NCBI RefSeq assembly: GCF_001642575.1
Contig: NZ_LXNG01000055.1
Span: 124,001-188,000, forward strand
Source of the DNA: Xanthomonas floridensis
GTDB lineage: Bacteria; Pseudomonadota; Gammaproteobacteria; Xanthomonadales; Xanthomonadaceae
Direction of reading: 5' to 3'
Length of the DNA: 64,000 nucleotides
Shown: in pieces, positions 47,012 to 56,924 of the stretch
How positions within the stretch are numbered: position 1 is the stretch's first letter
How the letters are laid out: each line of letters starts with the position of its first letter
Program-made: the position numbers and the translations under genes
The notes under the pieces: model-generated
What the model was told of the DNA's origin: nothing
Database searches by the model: none
The model's input: the letters and a program-made list of their open reading frames with translations, nothing else

Positions 47012-48257
47012 CCGCACGGGCGCCGCGTACCGGCGGCGCCCAGCTGTCTTCCAGCAACTGTGGGCGGCAGGCCACCCAGGCCGCCACCAGCTGGATCAGG
47101 ATGCAGATCACCAGGAACACGAACGGCGAGGTCCAGCCGCCGCGGTGCGCATGCAGCCAGCCGAACAGGAACGGCCCCAGGCAGCTCATCGCATACCCCA
47201 TGCCCTGCGAGAACCCGGACAGCGCAGCCGAGCCGGCGGCGGTGCGGCTGCGTTGGTTCACCAGCACCAGCGCCAGCGGGAAGGTGCTGGGCCCCAATCC
47301 GAGCAAGGTGACCCACAGCACCGGCGCCGCCAGCGGTGCCCACCACAGGCCCGCGAACGCGAGCAGATGGCAGGCCGCACACACCAGCACGATCGGGAAC
47401 GGGTTGCGCATGCGCACCGCCAGCGCCGGCATGGTCAACGCGCCGACCATGCCCAATGCCGAAAACAGCGCAACCATGGTGCCGCCGAAGGCGGGCGAGG
47501 CACCGGCCTCGCGCAGCAGCGTGGGCAGCCAGGTGAACATCGAATAGGTCACCAGCGAGGTCATGCCGAAGGTCACCGCCATGCTCCAGCCAAGCGCGGT
47601 GCGCGCGACCCGTCCTTCGGCTTCGGGGGTCGGGGTGACCGGAGCCGGGCCGGTGGCGCGCAGGCGTCCCGAATGGGTCTGCACCAGCGCCCAGGCGGCC
47701 AGCGCCAGCAACGCCGGCAACACCCACACCACCATCGAGCTGCGCCAGCCCAGCGCATCGGCCACCGGCACCGCCAGCAACGCCGGCAGCAGGGTGCCCA
47801 CCTGCAACACGGTGATGTAGAGCGTGCTGACCCGGCCCACGCGTTCGCCGAAATAGCGTTTCACCAGCGGCGGCAGCACCACATTGCCCATGCCCATGCC
47901 GGCCAGCGCCACCAGCGAACCTGACAGTAACCCGCCGGTGCCCGGCAACAGCGGGCGCAGCACCAGCCCAAGCGTGGCCAAGGCCATCGACAGCAGCGCG
48001 GTACGTACTAGTCCGAGGCGGCGCAGGACCGCAGGGGTGGCGACGCCGGTCAACGCAAACGCAGCGGTGGGCAACATGCCCAGCGCGCCCATGGTCGGCG
48101 CACCGAAGGCGTACTCATCGGCGATGCGTTCCAGCAGCGGCGTCAGCGAGGTCACCGCGGTGCGCAGGTTGAACGCAGAAAGCAGAATGGCAGCCAGCAC
48201 CAGGCCGCGACCACGCAACTGGGCGGACGGGGAGGCGGTGGCAGTGACAACAGACAT
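46992..48257 (-). CDS. MFS transporter (CynX/NimT type)
   Basis: 421 residues, about 12 transmembrane helices, with the N-terminal AAILLSAFNLRTAVTSLTPLL typical of cyanate/nitroimidazole-type permeases. Substrate not predictable. The start MSVVTATA fits the family better than a GTG 8 codons upstream. Its stop overlaps the convergent ester hydrolase gene. Confidence 0.9.
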   Translation of the reverse strand: MSVVTATASPSAQLRGRGLVLAAILLSAFNLRTAVTSLTPLLERIADEYAFGAPTMGALGMLPTAAFALTGVATPAVLRRLGLVRTALLSMALATLGLVLRPLLPGTGGLLSGSLVALAGMGMGNVVLPPLVKRYFGERVGRVSTLYITVLQVGTLLPALLAVPVADALGWRSSMVVWVLPALLALAAWALVQTHSGRLRATGPAPVTPTPEAEGRVARTALGWSMAVTFGMTSLVTYSMFTWLPTLLREAGASPAFGGTMVALFSALGMVGALTMPALAVRMRNPFPIVLVCAACHLLAFAGLWWAPLAAPVLWVTLLGLGPSTFPLALVLVNQRSRTAAGSAALSGFSQGMGYAMSCLGPFLFGWLHAHRGGWTSPFVFLVICILIQLVAAWVACRPQLLEDSWAPPVRGARAVSAPAE

Positions 48258-48300
48258 GCAAGGACCATCCGCACCGTGCACATCCGTGCAGCGGCGCCTG

Positions 48301-48337
48301 AAAACACAAAACCGGCGCGAGGCCGGTTTTGTGTTTT
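48301..48337. terminator. Bidirectional terminator beside tRNA-Pro
   Basis: A perfect 16-bp stem: 48301-48316 (ending in AAAACCGGC) pairs with 48322-48337 around GCGAG. Runs of T flank both sides, so it can stop both the tRNA (minus) and plus-strand transcripts. Confidence 0.9.
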
Positions 48338-48342
48338 GAAAC

Positions 48343-48419
<77 letters not shown>

Positions 48420-48480
48420 AAGGAGCCGCGTATGTTACACAGGGAATGCGGAATCGACAAGCATCTGCCGCAACTATTTT

Positions 48481-48591
48481 TCAATGCGGCGGTTGGCTGC
48501 GCTCCGGCTCGCGTGCCTCGAACCACATGCCGTTGAGCACGGCGGCCAGTGCAGCCAGTCCGGTGCCAAGAATCCAGGCGAAATACCACAT
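48481..48591 (-). CDS. cydX: Cytochrome bd small subunit CydX
   Basis: 36 residues, one transmembrane helix, with the family start MWYFAWILGTGLAALAAVLNGMWFE. It stabilises the haem b595/d centres of cytochrome bd. It follows cydB by about 80 bases in the same direction, as expected. Confidence 0.9.
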   Translation of the reverse strand: MWYFAWILGTGLAALAAVLNGMWFEAREPERSQPPH

Positions 48592-48670
48592 CGGTGTGCT
48601 CCTTGAAGTCGATGAAAGCGGGATGGCGAGCCGCCGCGGCAACGCACGCGCAGTGCCGCAGCGGCGCGAC

Positions 48671-49822
48671 TCAGTACGCGTTGGGATTGGCCGACACTTC
48701 GTCGGCAGTGACCTTGCCGCGCAGCACGCGGTACACCCATGCGGTATAGGCCAGGATGATCGGCATGAACACGGTAGTGGCCAGCAGCATGATCCATAAC
48801 GTGAGCCGGCTGCTGGAGGCATCCCACAGCGTCAGGCTTGCGCTTGGGACGGTGGAGGAGGGCAGCAGAAACGGAAACAGCGCAAAGCCCACGGTGAAGA
48901 TGATGCCGACGATGGCGCTGCCGGAGGCGATGAATGCCAGGCCGCCGCGGCGGGCGCGCAACAACACTGCGCTCATCGCCAGGCCGAGCAGGCCCACCAG
49001 TGGCGCCAGCAATGTCGCCGGCATGCTGCTGTAGTTGTGCAGCCAGCCACCGGCAGCGGTGAGTGCGGCGGTCTTGGCCAGCGGATTGGTCTGCGCATCG
49101 GTTGCCAGCACCGATGTCACTGCATAACCGGGCAAACCAAGTGCCACCCAGGCGCCGGCCGCGGCGAACAGCAGCGCTGCACACATTGCCGCGCTGCTGC
49201 CCAGGCGCGCCGCCCGTTCGGCCACCGGGCCATCGGTCTTGAGCACCAGCATCGCCGCACCGTGGGCCAGCAGCATCGACACGCTGAGCAGGCCGGCCAG
49301 CAGTGCGAAGGGCGTCAACAGCCCGAACAGATTGCCGGTGTAGAACGTGCGCATGCTGTCGTCGAAATGGAATGGCACGCCCAGCAGCACGTTGCCCACT
49401 GCCACGCCCATGATCAGCGCGGGAATGAAGCCGCCGACGAACAGGGCCCAGTCCCAGCTGTCGCGCCACCGTTGATCGGCCAGCTTGCCGCGGAACTTGA
49501 AGCCCACCGGGCGCAGGATCAACGCGAACAGGATCACGAACATCGCCAGGTAGAAGCCGGAAAAACTCACCGCATACAGCGGCGGGAATGCAGCGAAGAT
49601 CGCGCCGCCGCCCAGGATCAGCCACACCTGGTTGCCTTCCCAGACCGGGCCGACGGTATTGATCACCAGCCGGCGCTGCGCATCGTCCCTGGCAACGAAT
49701 GGCAACAGTGCGCCAACGCCGAGGTCGAAGCCGCCCATCACCGCATAGCCGGACAGCAGCACGCCCAGCAGCACCCACCAGATCACGCGCAAGGTGGCGT
49801 AGTCGAGTAAAACGAAATCCAT
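48671..49822 (-). CDS. cydB: Cytochrome bd ubiquinol oxidase subunit II
   Basis: 383 residues, about nine transmembrane helices, with the subunit II signature [13 protein letters not shown] and [12 protein letters not shown]. It pairs with CydA in the high-affinity terminal oxidase. It starts 17 bases after cydA. Confidence 0.96.
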   Translation of the reverse strand: MDFVLLDYATLRVIWWVLLGVLLSGYAVMGGFDLGVGALLPFVARDDAQRRLVINTVGPVWEGNQVWLILGGGAIFAAFPPLYAVSFSGFYLAMFVILFALILRPVGFKFRGKLADQRWRDSWDWALFVGGFIPALIMGVAVGNVLLGVPFHFDDSMRTFYTGNLFGLLTPFALLAGLLSVSMLLAHGAAMLVLKTDGPVAERAARLGSSAAMCAALLFAAAGAWVALGLPGYAVTSVLATDAQTNPLAKTAALTAAGGWLHNYSSMPATLLAPLVGLLGLAMSAVLLRARRGGLAFIASGSAIVGIIFTVGFALFPFLLPSSTVPSASLTLWDASSSRLTLWIMLLATTVFMPIILAYTAWVYRVLRGKVTADEVSANPNAY

Positions 49823-49838
49823 GATGTCTCTCCTGCGA

Positions 49839-51437
49839 TTACGGGGCGCTGCCGGCGACAGCGCCAGTGCTCAGCGATGCGGTGCGTGCGCGTACGTCGT
49901 GCACCGGGTTGGACGGGAACACCACATCCGGCCCCTTGCGGATGGTCTTCAACGACAACTTGATCGCGATCACCAGCAGCGTGGTGTACAGCGCGGTGAA
50001 GCCCACCAGGGTCAGCACGATCTCGTACAGATCCAGCCCCGACGCTGCATAGAAGGTGGGCAGCACGCCTTCCACCGCCCACGGCTGGCGGCCGTACTCG
50101 GCCACGAACCAGCCGCATTCGATCGCGATCCACGGCAGCGGCAAGGTCCATAGCGCCAAGCTCAGGAACCAGCGCTTTTCCTGGAAGTTGTGCTTGCAGG
50201 CGAACCAGAACGCCACTGCAAAAAAGGCGATCAGATAGATGCCGATGGCGGCCATGATGCGAAAGGTCCAGAACAGCGGCAGGACGCGCGGCACGGTGTC
50301 CATGGCCGCCTGCGCGATCTGCTCGGGCGTGGCGTTGCCGATGTCGTCGCGATAACGCTTGAGCAGCAGGCCGTGGCCCAGGTCCTGCCAGTGCGCATCG
50401 AACACCTTGCGCGCATCGGCATCGTGCTTGTCGGCACGAATGCGCTGCAGCGCGCCGTAGGCGATCTGCCCGCCGCGGATGCGGTGCTCGGCGCGTTCCA
50501 CCAGTTCCATGATGCCGGGGATCGGCGTATCCAGCGAGCGGGTGGCGATCAGGCCCATCAGGTAGGGAATCTTGACCGCGTAATCGTTGCGATGGGTCTG
50601 CTGGTTGGGAATGCCGAAGGCGGTGAAGTCGGCCGGTGCGGCTTCGGTCTCCCACATCGCTTCGATCGCAGCCAGCTTCATCTTCTGGTGTTCGTTGGCC
50701 GCGTAGCCGCTTTCATCGCCCAGCACCACCACCGACAACGACGACAGCAGGCCGAATGCCGCGGCCACCGCGAACGAGCGGCGGGCCATGTCCAGGTGTT
50801 TGCCGCGCAGCAGGTAGAACGCGCTGATCGACATCACGAACACCGCACCGAGCACGTAGCCGGCACTGACGGTGTGCACGAACTTGGCCTGCGCCACCGG
50901 GTTGAACAGCACCGCCATGAAATCCACCACCTCCATGCGCATGGTGTCCGGGTTGAACACCGCGCCGGTGGGGTTCTGCATCCAGCCGTTGGCGATCAGG
51001 ATCCACAGCGCAGAGAAATTGCTGCCCAGCGCCACCAGCCAGGTGGTGATCAGGTGTTGCACCTTGCTCAGGCGATTCCAGCCCAGGAAGAACAGGCCCA
51101 GGAAGGTCGCTTCCAGGAAGAACGCCATCAGCCCTTCGATCGCCAGCGGCGCGCCGAAGATATCGCCCACGTAATGGCTGTAATACGACCAGTTCATGCC
51201 GAACTCGAACTCCATCACGATGCCGGTGCCGACACCCATGGCGAAGTTGATGCCGAACAGCACGCCCCAGAACATGGTCATGCGCCGCCAGATCGGCTTG
51301 CCGGTCATGACGTAGACGCTTTCCATGATGCCGAGCAGGAACGACAGCCCCATGGTCAGCGGCGGGAAGATGAAGTGGTACATCGCGGTGACTGCGAACT
51401 GCAGCCGCGACAGTTCAACAACTGTCGAATCGATCAT
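49839..51437 (-). CDS. cydA: Cytochrome bd ubiquinol oxidase subunit I
   Basis: 532 residues with a long Q loop, the E. coli-type rather than the short type. Haem ligands are visible: His21 (MYHFIF), the [13 protein letters not shown] histidine and the Met in [11 protein letters not shown]. It oxidises ubiquinol under low oxygen. Its start is 70 bases from a perfect FNR-type box, which is shared with the divergent cydD. Confidence 0.97.
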   Translation of the reverse strand: MIDSTVVELSRLQFAVTAMYHFIFPPLTMGLSFLLGIMESVYVMTGKPIWRRMTMFWGVLFGINFAMGVGTGIVMEFEFGMNWSYYSHYVGDIFGAPLAIEGLMAFFLEATFLGLFFLGWNRLSKVQHLITTWLVALGSNFSALWILIANGWMQNPTGAVFNPDTMRMEVVDFMAVLFNPVAQAKFVHTVSAGYVLGAVFVMSISAFYLLRGKHLDMARRSFAVAAAFGLLSSLSVVVLGDESGYAANEHQKMKLAAIEAMWETEAAPADFTAFGIPNQQTHRNDYAVKIPYLMGLIATRSLDTPIPGIMELVERAEHRIRGGQIAYGALQRIRADKHDADARKVFDAHWQDLGHGLLLKRYRDDIGNATPEQIAQAAMDTVPRVLPLFWTFRIMAAIGIYLIAFFAVAFWFACKHNFQEKRWFLSLALWTLPLPWIAIECGWFVAEYGRQPWAVEGVLPTFYAASGLDLYEIVLTLVGFTALYTTLLVIAIKLSLKTIRKGPDVVFPSNPVHDVRARTASLSTGAVAGSAP

Positions 51438-51507
51438 GGCGAGCGGGCCTGGTTGGGTGTCGATGAAGGAGTTAGGCGGATCATCTGCGCTTGCCGCGCC
51501 ATGCGCG

Positions 51508-51521
51508 TTGATCCAAATCAA
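51508..51521. promoter_or_regulatory. FNR/ANR-type box between cydA and cydD
   Basis: TTGATCCAAATCAA, a perfect palindrome of the FNR consensus TTGAT-N4-ATCAA. It is centred 77 bases before cydA (minus) and 100 bases before cydD (plus). If it acts at -41.5, each promoter would start transcription a plausible 36 or 59 bases before its gene. Confidence 0.75.
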
Positions 51522-51614
51522 TGCGGCCCGCACACGGTGCGGCACACTGTCCATCCCGATAGGGGAAGGAGGCGACTTACAATCGCCCGCAATGAGCAGT
51601 CTTCGGAACGCAAT

Positions 51615-53339
51615 GTGAGTCAGCCCAGCGCACGCGCCAGCGAAACGCCCGCCCAGCGCCGTCAGCGCGGCCAATGGCTGGACGCACTGGCCGCAGCGGC
51701 CACGCGATCACGCCGCCTGGCCGGCATGGCGTTGGCGTTGTCGGGCGTCTTGCTGCTGGCACAGGCTGCCGCCATCGCCTGGTTGCTGCAGGCGGTGCTG
51801 GTACAGCATCTGGCACTGCTGCAGTTGCGCGAGGTGGCTGCCGGCCTGTTGTTGGCGGTGCTCGGCCGTGCCCTGCTGACGGCCTGGGCGCAGTCGTTGG
51901 CCGGCGAGGTGGCCGATGTCGCCAAACGGGAGTTGCGTGCGCGCATCGCCCGCCGCCTGGTGCAGCACGGGCCGGTGTGGCTGCGCCGGCAACGCAGTGG
52001 CGAGCTGGGCGAACTGAGCCTGGCGCACACCGATGCGCTGGAAGGCTATTTCGTCGGTTATCAGCTGGCGCGAACCGAAATGCTGCTGGTGCCGCCGCTG
52101 ATCCTGATCGCGGTGTTCTCGGTCGATTGGGTGGTGGGCCTGGTGCTGCTGCTGACCGCGCCGCTGATTCCGTTCTTCATGATGCTGGTGGGCTGGGGCG
52201 CCGAGGCGGCCGGCCGCGAGCAATTGCGCGAGCTGGCCCGCATGGGCGGGCATTTCGCCGACCGCCTCAAGGGCCTGGGACTGCTGCGTGTGTATGGCCG
52301 CGGCCAGGCCGAGCTGAGCGGCATTGCCGCCGCGGCCGAAGGCGTGCGCGAGCGCTCGCTGAAAGTGCTGCGTATCGCCTTCCTGTCGTCCACCGTGCTG
52401 GAGTTCTTCGCCTCGGTGAGCGTGGCGATCATTGCCTTGTACTTCGGCCTGAGCTATCTGGGCATGCTGGATCTGCACGGCCTGCCTACGCTGGGCGCCG
52501 GCATGTTCTGCCTGTTGCTGGCGCCGGAATTCTTCGCACCATTGCGGCGGCTGGCCGCGCATTATCACGATCGCGCCAATGCGCTGGCCGCGGTGGCCGA
52601 GTCCGAGCGCTTGCTGGAAGGGTTTGCGGACAACGCCGCCATCGCCATCGCCATCGCCGTCGCATTGCCGCTGCCTGCTGCGGCCGAGGCGGCGCAGGCG
52701 CAGATGCCCTTGCTGCAGGCGCGCGAACTGGCCTTGCGTCCTCCTGGCGCGCCGCAGGTGGTGGTCGAGCGGTTCTCGGTGGTGCTGGAACCCGGGCAGC
52801 GGGTGGCGGTGATCGGCGCCAGCGGCAGCGGCAAGAGCACGCTGCTGGAAGGCCTGGCCGGCTGGCTCACCCCGCAAGCGGGCAGCGTGGTGCTGCGCCC
52901 CGGTGCGCGGGTGGGCTATGCCACGCAACGGCCGTATCTGTTCCACGGCAGCATTGCCGACAATCTGCGCCTGGCCGACCCGCAGGCCAGCGACGCGCGG
53001 CTGCATGCCGTGGCCGAGGCTGCGCAGGTCATGCGCTTTGCCGCGCACCTGCCGGAGGGCCTGCATACGGTGATCGGCGAGCGCGGGTTCGGGCTCTCCG
53101 GTGGTGAAGCGCGTCGCGTTGCGCTGGCGCGGCTGCTGCTGCGCGAGCCAGAGGTGTTGCTGCTGGACGAGCCCACCGCCTTCCTCGACCCGGACACGGA
53201 AGCTGCGCTGCTGCGCACGCTGGGTGTGTTCGCGCGCGGCCGTGCAGTGGTGCTGGCCACGCATAGCGCGGCGGTGATGGCCTGGGCCGATACGGTGATC
53301 GACCTGCGTGGGGCGAGCGTCACGGTGGGGTCGCCATGA
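51615..53339 (+). CDS. cydD: Cytochrome bd assembly ABC transporter CydD
   Basis: 574 residues from a GTG start. Six-helix ABC exporter domain (residues ~30-330) followed by an ATPase domain: Walker A GASGSGKST, signature LSGGEARR, Walker B LLLDEPTAFLD. With CydC it exports glutathione/cysteine needed for cytochrome bd assembly. The enormous upstream open frame in this phase is antisense to cydA and is not coding; a nine-codon ORF (ATG 51591) precedes the start out of frame. Overlaps cydC by four bases. Confidence 0.93.
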   Translation: MSQPSARASETPAQRRQRGQWLDALAAAATRSRRLAGMALALSGVLLLAQAAAIAWLLQAVLVQHLALLQLREVAAGLLLAVLGRALLTAWAQSLAGEVADVAKRELRARIARRLVQHGPVWLRRQRSGELGELSLAHTDALEGYFVGYQLARTEMLLVPPLILIAVFSVDWVVGLVLLLTAPLIPFFMMLVGWGAEAAGREQLRELARMGGHFADRLKGLGLLRVYGRGQAELSGIAAAAEGVRERSLKVLRIAFLSSTVLEFFASVSVAIIALYFGLSYLGMLDLHGLPTLGAGMFCLLLAPEFFAPLRRLAAHYHDRANALAAVAESERLLEGFADNAAIAIAIAVALPLPAAAEAAQAQMPLLQARELALRPPGAPQVVVERFSVVLEPGQRVAVIGASGSGKSTLLEGLAGWLTPQAGSVVLRPGARVGYATQRPYLFHGSIADNLRLADPQASDARLHAVAEAAQVMRFAAHLPEGLHTVIGERGFGLSGGEARRVALARLLLREPEVLLLDEPTAFLDPDTEAALLRTLGVFARGRAVVLATHSAAVMAWADTVIDLRGASVTVGSP

Positions 53340-55012
53340 GCGCGGCACACCACGACCGTCTGCGCGATGTGTTCGCCCGGCATGCCTGGCGGCTGGGGCT
53401 GTCGGCACTGCTGGTGCTGGTCACCCTGCTGGCGGGGGTGGGCCTGCTGGCCTTGTCCGGCGCGTTCCTGACCGCCGCCGCCCTGGCCGGCGTGGTCGGC
53501 ATGGGCGCCGGCTTCAATTTCTTTTCGCCCTCGGCCGGTATCCGCGCACTGACGTTCGCGCGCATCGTGTCGCGCTACGGCGAGAAACTGATCGGCCACG
53601 ATGCCACCTTGCGCATCGCCCGCGATCTGCGCGTGTGGTTCTTCCGCCGCGCCTTGCCGCTGGCACCGGGGCGCCTGTCGGCCACGCGCACCGGCGATCT
53701 GCTGGCGCGGCTGATGTCGGACATCGGCGAGGTCGATGGCGTGAGCGTGCGTGCGCTGGCGCCGCTGGCGGCACTGCTGGGCATCTGGGTGGCCGGCGTG
53801 GTTGCCGCCGCGTTGATCCATCCACCCGCGGCGCTGGTGTTGCTGGCGCTGGGTGTGGCGATCGGCGGGCTGGTGCCGTGGCAGGTGGCACGCGGCGGCG
53901 CGCAGCGCGAACGGCTGCGCGCGCAGCAGCGCACGCAATTGCGGACCCGGGCATTCGAGGGCCTGGAAGGCGCGGCGGATCTGGCTGCCGTCCACGCCCA
54001 GGACGCCTGGCTGCAACAGGTCGATGCGGACGCTGCGGCGCTGATGGACGGCGATCGCCTGCAGCGCCGGCGCTTGATCACCGGCAACCTGCTGCATGCG
54101 CTCTGTGGCGGCATCGGGCTGGCCGGCATGGTGTGGCTGGCACTGCGCGCCGCCGAACTGGGATCGATCACCGCCGAACTGGCGGCCGCGCTGGTGTTTC
54201 TCACCATGGCCCTGCTGGAGGTGTCGGCCGGCGCCGGGTTGGCCTTGCAGGCACTGCAGAGCGCGCGCGTGGCGGCCGGGCGGCTGCAGGCCATCGTCGA
54301 TCAGGCGCCCTCGGTCAGCGACCCGGTGCAGCCCGCCGAGGTGCCGCGTACGGGCACGCTGCAGCTGCAACAGGTGTGCTTCGCCTGGCCCGGTAGCGTG
54401 CGTCCGCTGCTGCGCGGAGTCGACCTGCGCCTGGCAGCGGGCGAGCGCATCGCCATCAGCGGCGACAGCGGCAGTGGCAAGAGCACCTTGTCGGCGCTGC
54501 TGCTGCGGTTGTGGGATCCGCAGGCCGGGCAGGTCAGCTACGCGGGCATCGATCTGCAGCGATGTGCGCAGGCGCACTGGCATCAGCGCATTGCCTGGTT
54601 GCCGCAGCATGCGCCGGTGTTTGCAGGCAGCGTGCGCGAGAACCTGCTGATCGGCGACGCCGCCGCCAGCGACGCCGCGCTGTGGGCGGTGCTCGCCCAG
54701 GTGCGTCTACGCGACTGGGCCAGTGCGCAGAACGGGCTGGAGACCTGGGTTGGCGAGAACGGTGCCACGCTGTCTGCCGGCCAGGCGCGCCGTCTGGCGC
54801 TGGCGCGCGCCTTGCTGCGCGATGCGCCCATCCTGCTGCTGGACGAGCCCACCGACGGGCTGGATGTGGATACCGCCCACGCCTTGCTGCTGGATCTGGC
54901 CGCCGCGCTCGGCGAGCGCAGCCTGGTGATGATCACCCACGACAGCGTGCCTGCCGGTGTGGTGCACCGGCATTACCGCATGCGTGATGGAACGCTGCAG
55001 CCGCTGGAGTGA
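53336..55012 (+). CDS. cydC: Cytochrome bd assembly ABC transporter CydC
   Basis: 558 residues; exporter membrane domain and ATPase domain with Walker A GDSGSGKST, signature LSAGQARR and Walker B ILLLDEPTDGLD. Heterodimer partner of CydD. ATGA overlap with cydD at 53336-53339. Confidence 0.95.
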   Translation: MSAAHHDRLRDVFARHAWRLGLSALLVLVTLLAGVGLLALSGAFLTAAALAGVVGMGAGFNFFSPSAGIRALTFARIVSRYGEKLIGHDATLRIARDLRVWFFRRALPLAPGRLSATRTGDLLARLMSDIGEVDGVSVRALAPLAALLGIWVAGVVAAALIHPPAALVLLALGVAIGGLVPWQVARGGAQRERLRAQQRTQLRTRAFEGLEGAADLAAVHAQDAWLQQVDADAAALMDGDRLQRRRLITGNLLHALCGGIGLAGMVWLALRAAELGSITAELAAALVFLTMALLEVSAGAGLALQALQSARVAAGRLQAIVDQAPSVSDPVQPAEVPRTGTLQLQQVCFAWPGSVRPLLRGVDLRLAAGERIAISGDSGSGKSTLSALLLRLWDPQAGQVSYAGIDLQRCAQAHWHQRIAWLPQHAPVFAGSVRENLLIGDAAASDAALWAVLAQVRLRDWASAQNGLETWVGENGATLSAGQARRLALARALLRDAPILLLDEPTDGLDVDTAHALLLDLAAALGERSLVMITHDSVPAGVVHRHYRMRDGTLQPLE

Positions 55013-55199
55013 GCAGCCTCGCCATGGCTGCGTCTTGCAGCGGCTAATCGAGCAAAGCGCGCAGTCGTCAGCTGGGCGTGGATGGCGCGCTCGGATCCCG
55101 TTGGACGCGTGGGACATGCCGCACCGCGTGCCGGCCGCGCCTGCATCGCGGCTGCGCAGGCGTGTTGTCAGCCACTCACAAGCGCAGGCATGGCGCGCT

Positions 55200-55499
55200 T
55201 CAGCGCGTCAGATACACCGCCCAGGCCAGGGCCGCGGCATTGGCGAGCGCGCTGACCCAGAACGCGATCTGGAACGAAGTCTTGACGGTCTTGTGCCGGA
55301 ACAGCGATTGCGCCAGCAGCGCGCCGGGCCAGCCGCCGAGCAATGCGATGGCATGCAGGGTGGCTTCGGGGGTGCGGCGCTGGCCGCGCGTGGCTGCGGT
55401 CTTGTCCAGCCGATAGGCGATCAGCGCGGCAATGCTGGTTGCCGCGTACCAGAGCGCAATCACAGCCGGCAGCCGCTCTGCGAGTACCAGACCGAGCAT
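55200..55499 (-). CDS. DUF1294 membrane protein
   Basis: 99 residues from the ATG at 55499, with three transmembrane helices and the family signature YRLDKTAATRGQRRTPEATLHAIALLGGWPGALLAQ...RHKT. The frame stays open upstream, through the metX stop region, with no ATG, so the true start may be a rarer codon farther up. Some homologues have a cold-shock domain here; this one does not. Function unknown. Confidence 0.85.
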   Translation of the reverse strand: MLGLVLAERLPAVIALWYAATSIAALIAYRLDKTAATRGQRRTPEATLHAIALLGGWPGALLAQSLFRHKTVKTSFQIAFWVSALANAAALAWAVYLTR

Positions 55500-55600
55500 G
55501 CCGACCGCGAACAGGCCGGCCAGCAGCCGGCGCGGCAGTAGGCTGCTGGCGGTTTGCGAGGGGCCTGATCTGGGTCTGGATGTGGCTCTGGACCTGGCAA

Positions 55601-56803
55601 TCAGCAGGCGTCCAGAAAGGCGCGGACCGCCGGGCCGAAGCGTGCGAAGTCCACCAGGAAGGCGTCGTGGCCTTGCGGCGAATCCAGGCCGATGAAGCGG
55701 GCATCGGTACCGCCGGCGCGCAGGCCATCGGCGATCTGTTCCTGTTGCTGCACCGGGAACAGGATGTCGGTGTTGGCGCCGATCGACAGCGCACGCGCGA
55801 TGCGGATGCGCGACAGGCCGGCCAGCACCTCGCCATCGCTGGAGCCCTGACTCGCCGACGCGTTGCCAACAGGCGCGCCGGCGTCGCGGGCGCCAGCCAA
55901 TGGCGCCTGTGTGCTCGGAGCCGGCTCGGCGTAATCGGCCAGATCGAACCAGTCCATCGAGCGGCTCAGGTACAGATAGCAGTTGGGATCGAAGAAGCGC
56001 ACGAAGCGGCGCGCGTGGCCTTCCAGATAGCTCTCCACCTGGAATTCCAGCCCGAACGGATCGTCGTCGGCCTGTTCGGAATCCAGCCGCACGCGGCCGA
56101 AGCGGCCATCCCATTCCAGCGCCGAGCGATAGGTGATTACGCCCAGTTTGCGTGCCATGCGCATGCCCGATTCCGGGTAGCTAGTGTCGTCGTAATGGCC
56201 GCCGTTCCAGTTGGGGTCCAGCCGGATGGCTTCACGCTGCAGCGAGCGGATGGCGATGGAAAACGGCAAGGCCTGCGCGCTGCCGGAGATGTTGATATGG
56301 CTATGTGCGATGCCGGGATGGCGCAGCAGCAGCGCCAGCGCGGTCATGCCGCCCATCGAGTTGCCGATCAGGCAGGCCAGTTGTTCGATGCCTAGCGCGC
56401 GCACCACATCGGCGGCGGCATCGGCCACGTCTTCGATCGACAGATCCGGAAAGCGCAGCCGATAGCGCTCGCCGGTGGCCGGATCGATCGAGGCCGGCCC
56501 GGTCGAACCCTTGCAGCTGCCCAGTGAATTGACGCAGACCACGAACCAGCGCGTGGTATCGATCGGCTTGCCCGGCCCCAGCATCGCCTCCCACCAGCCC
56601 GGTTCCGGGTTGGCCTGGTTGGCGGCGGCATGCGCATTGGGCGACAGCCCGGTGACGATCAGCAGCGCATTGCTGCGATCGGCGGCCAGCGTGCCCCAGG
56701 TTTCATACGCGATGCGCGCCTGATGCAGGGCGCCGCCGCGCTTCATCGGAAACGGCGAGGGCAGGGCGTGGAACAGGCTGCCGGTGGGGATGAATTCGGT
56801 CAT
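55601..56803 (-). CDS. metX: MetX-family acyltransferase (homoserine or serine O-succinyl/acetyltransferase)
   Basis: 400 residues, alpha/beta hydrolase. The triad is visible: Ser in IGNSMGGM, Asp in ANTDILFP and His in PQGHDAFL. Family members acylate homoserine (methionine route) or, in Xanthomonadaceae, serine (succinyl-serine, toward cysteine); sequence alone does not decide here. No ribosome site precedes the ATG; five perfect GGGAATC heptads, inverted relative to the gene, end five bases before it. Confidence 0.9.
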   Translation of the reverse strand: MTEFIPTGSLFHALPSPFPMKRGGALHQARIAYETWGTLAADRSNALLIVTGLSPNAHAAANQANPEPGWWEAMLGPGKPIDTTRWFVVCVNSLGSCKGSTGPASIDPATGERYRLRFPDLSIEDVADAAADVVRALGIEQLACLIGNSMGGMTALALLLRHPGIAHSHINISGSAQALPFSIAIRSLQREAIRLDPNWNGGHYDDTSYPESGMRMARKLGVITYRSALEWDGRFGRVRLDSEQADDDPFGLEFQVESYLEGHARRFVRFFDPNCYLYLSRSMDWFDLADYAEPAPSTQAPLAGARDAGAPVGNASASQGSSDGEVLAGLSRIRIARALSIGANTDILFPVQQQEQIADGLRAGGTDARFIGLDSPQGHDAFLVDFARFGPAVRAFLDAC

Positions 56804-56808
56804 TGGCT

Positions 56809-56847
56809 GGGAATCGGGAATCGGGAATCGGGAATCGGGAATCGGGA
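56809..56847 (+). repeat. GGGAATC heptad repeat, start-proximal copy (metX)
   Basis: Five perfect tandem GGGAATC heptads (56809-56843) plus a partial one. Seen from metX it is the CCCGATT orientation, as at argG and proA. Confidence 0.9.
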
Positions 56848-56924
56848 GGAGCGGTTGGCTGTGCTCTTGTAGTGCGAGTCAAACCGCCTGGTGCAGCATG
56901 GTGGACTGGTTGACGCACGCAGGA

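Noticed and set aside
44993-47017. A 674-codon minus-strand ORF opposite the ester hydrolase
   Set aside because: Shadow of the conserved hydrolase frame; low-complexity product.
50190-51614. An open frame extending cydD upstream by 475 codons
   Set aside because: It is the antisense of cydA; GC-rich third positions keep the frame open. cydD homologues begin at the GTG at 51615.
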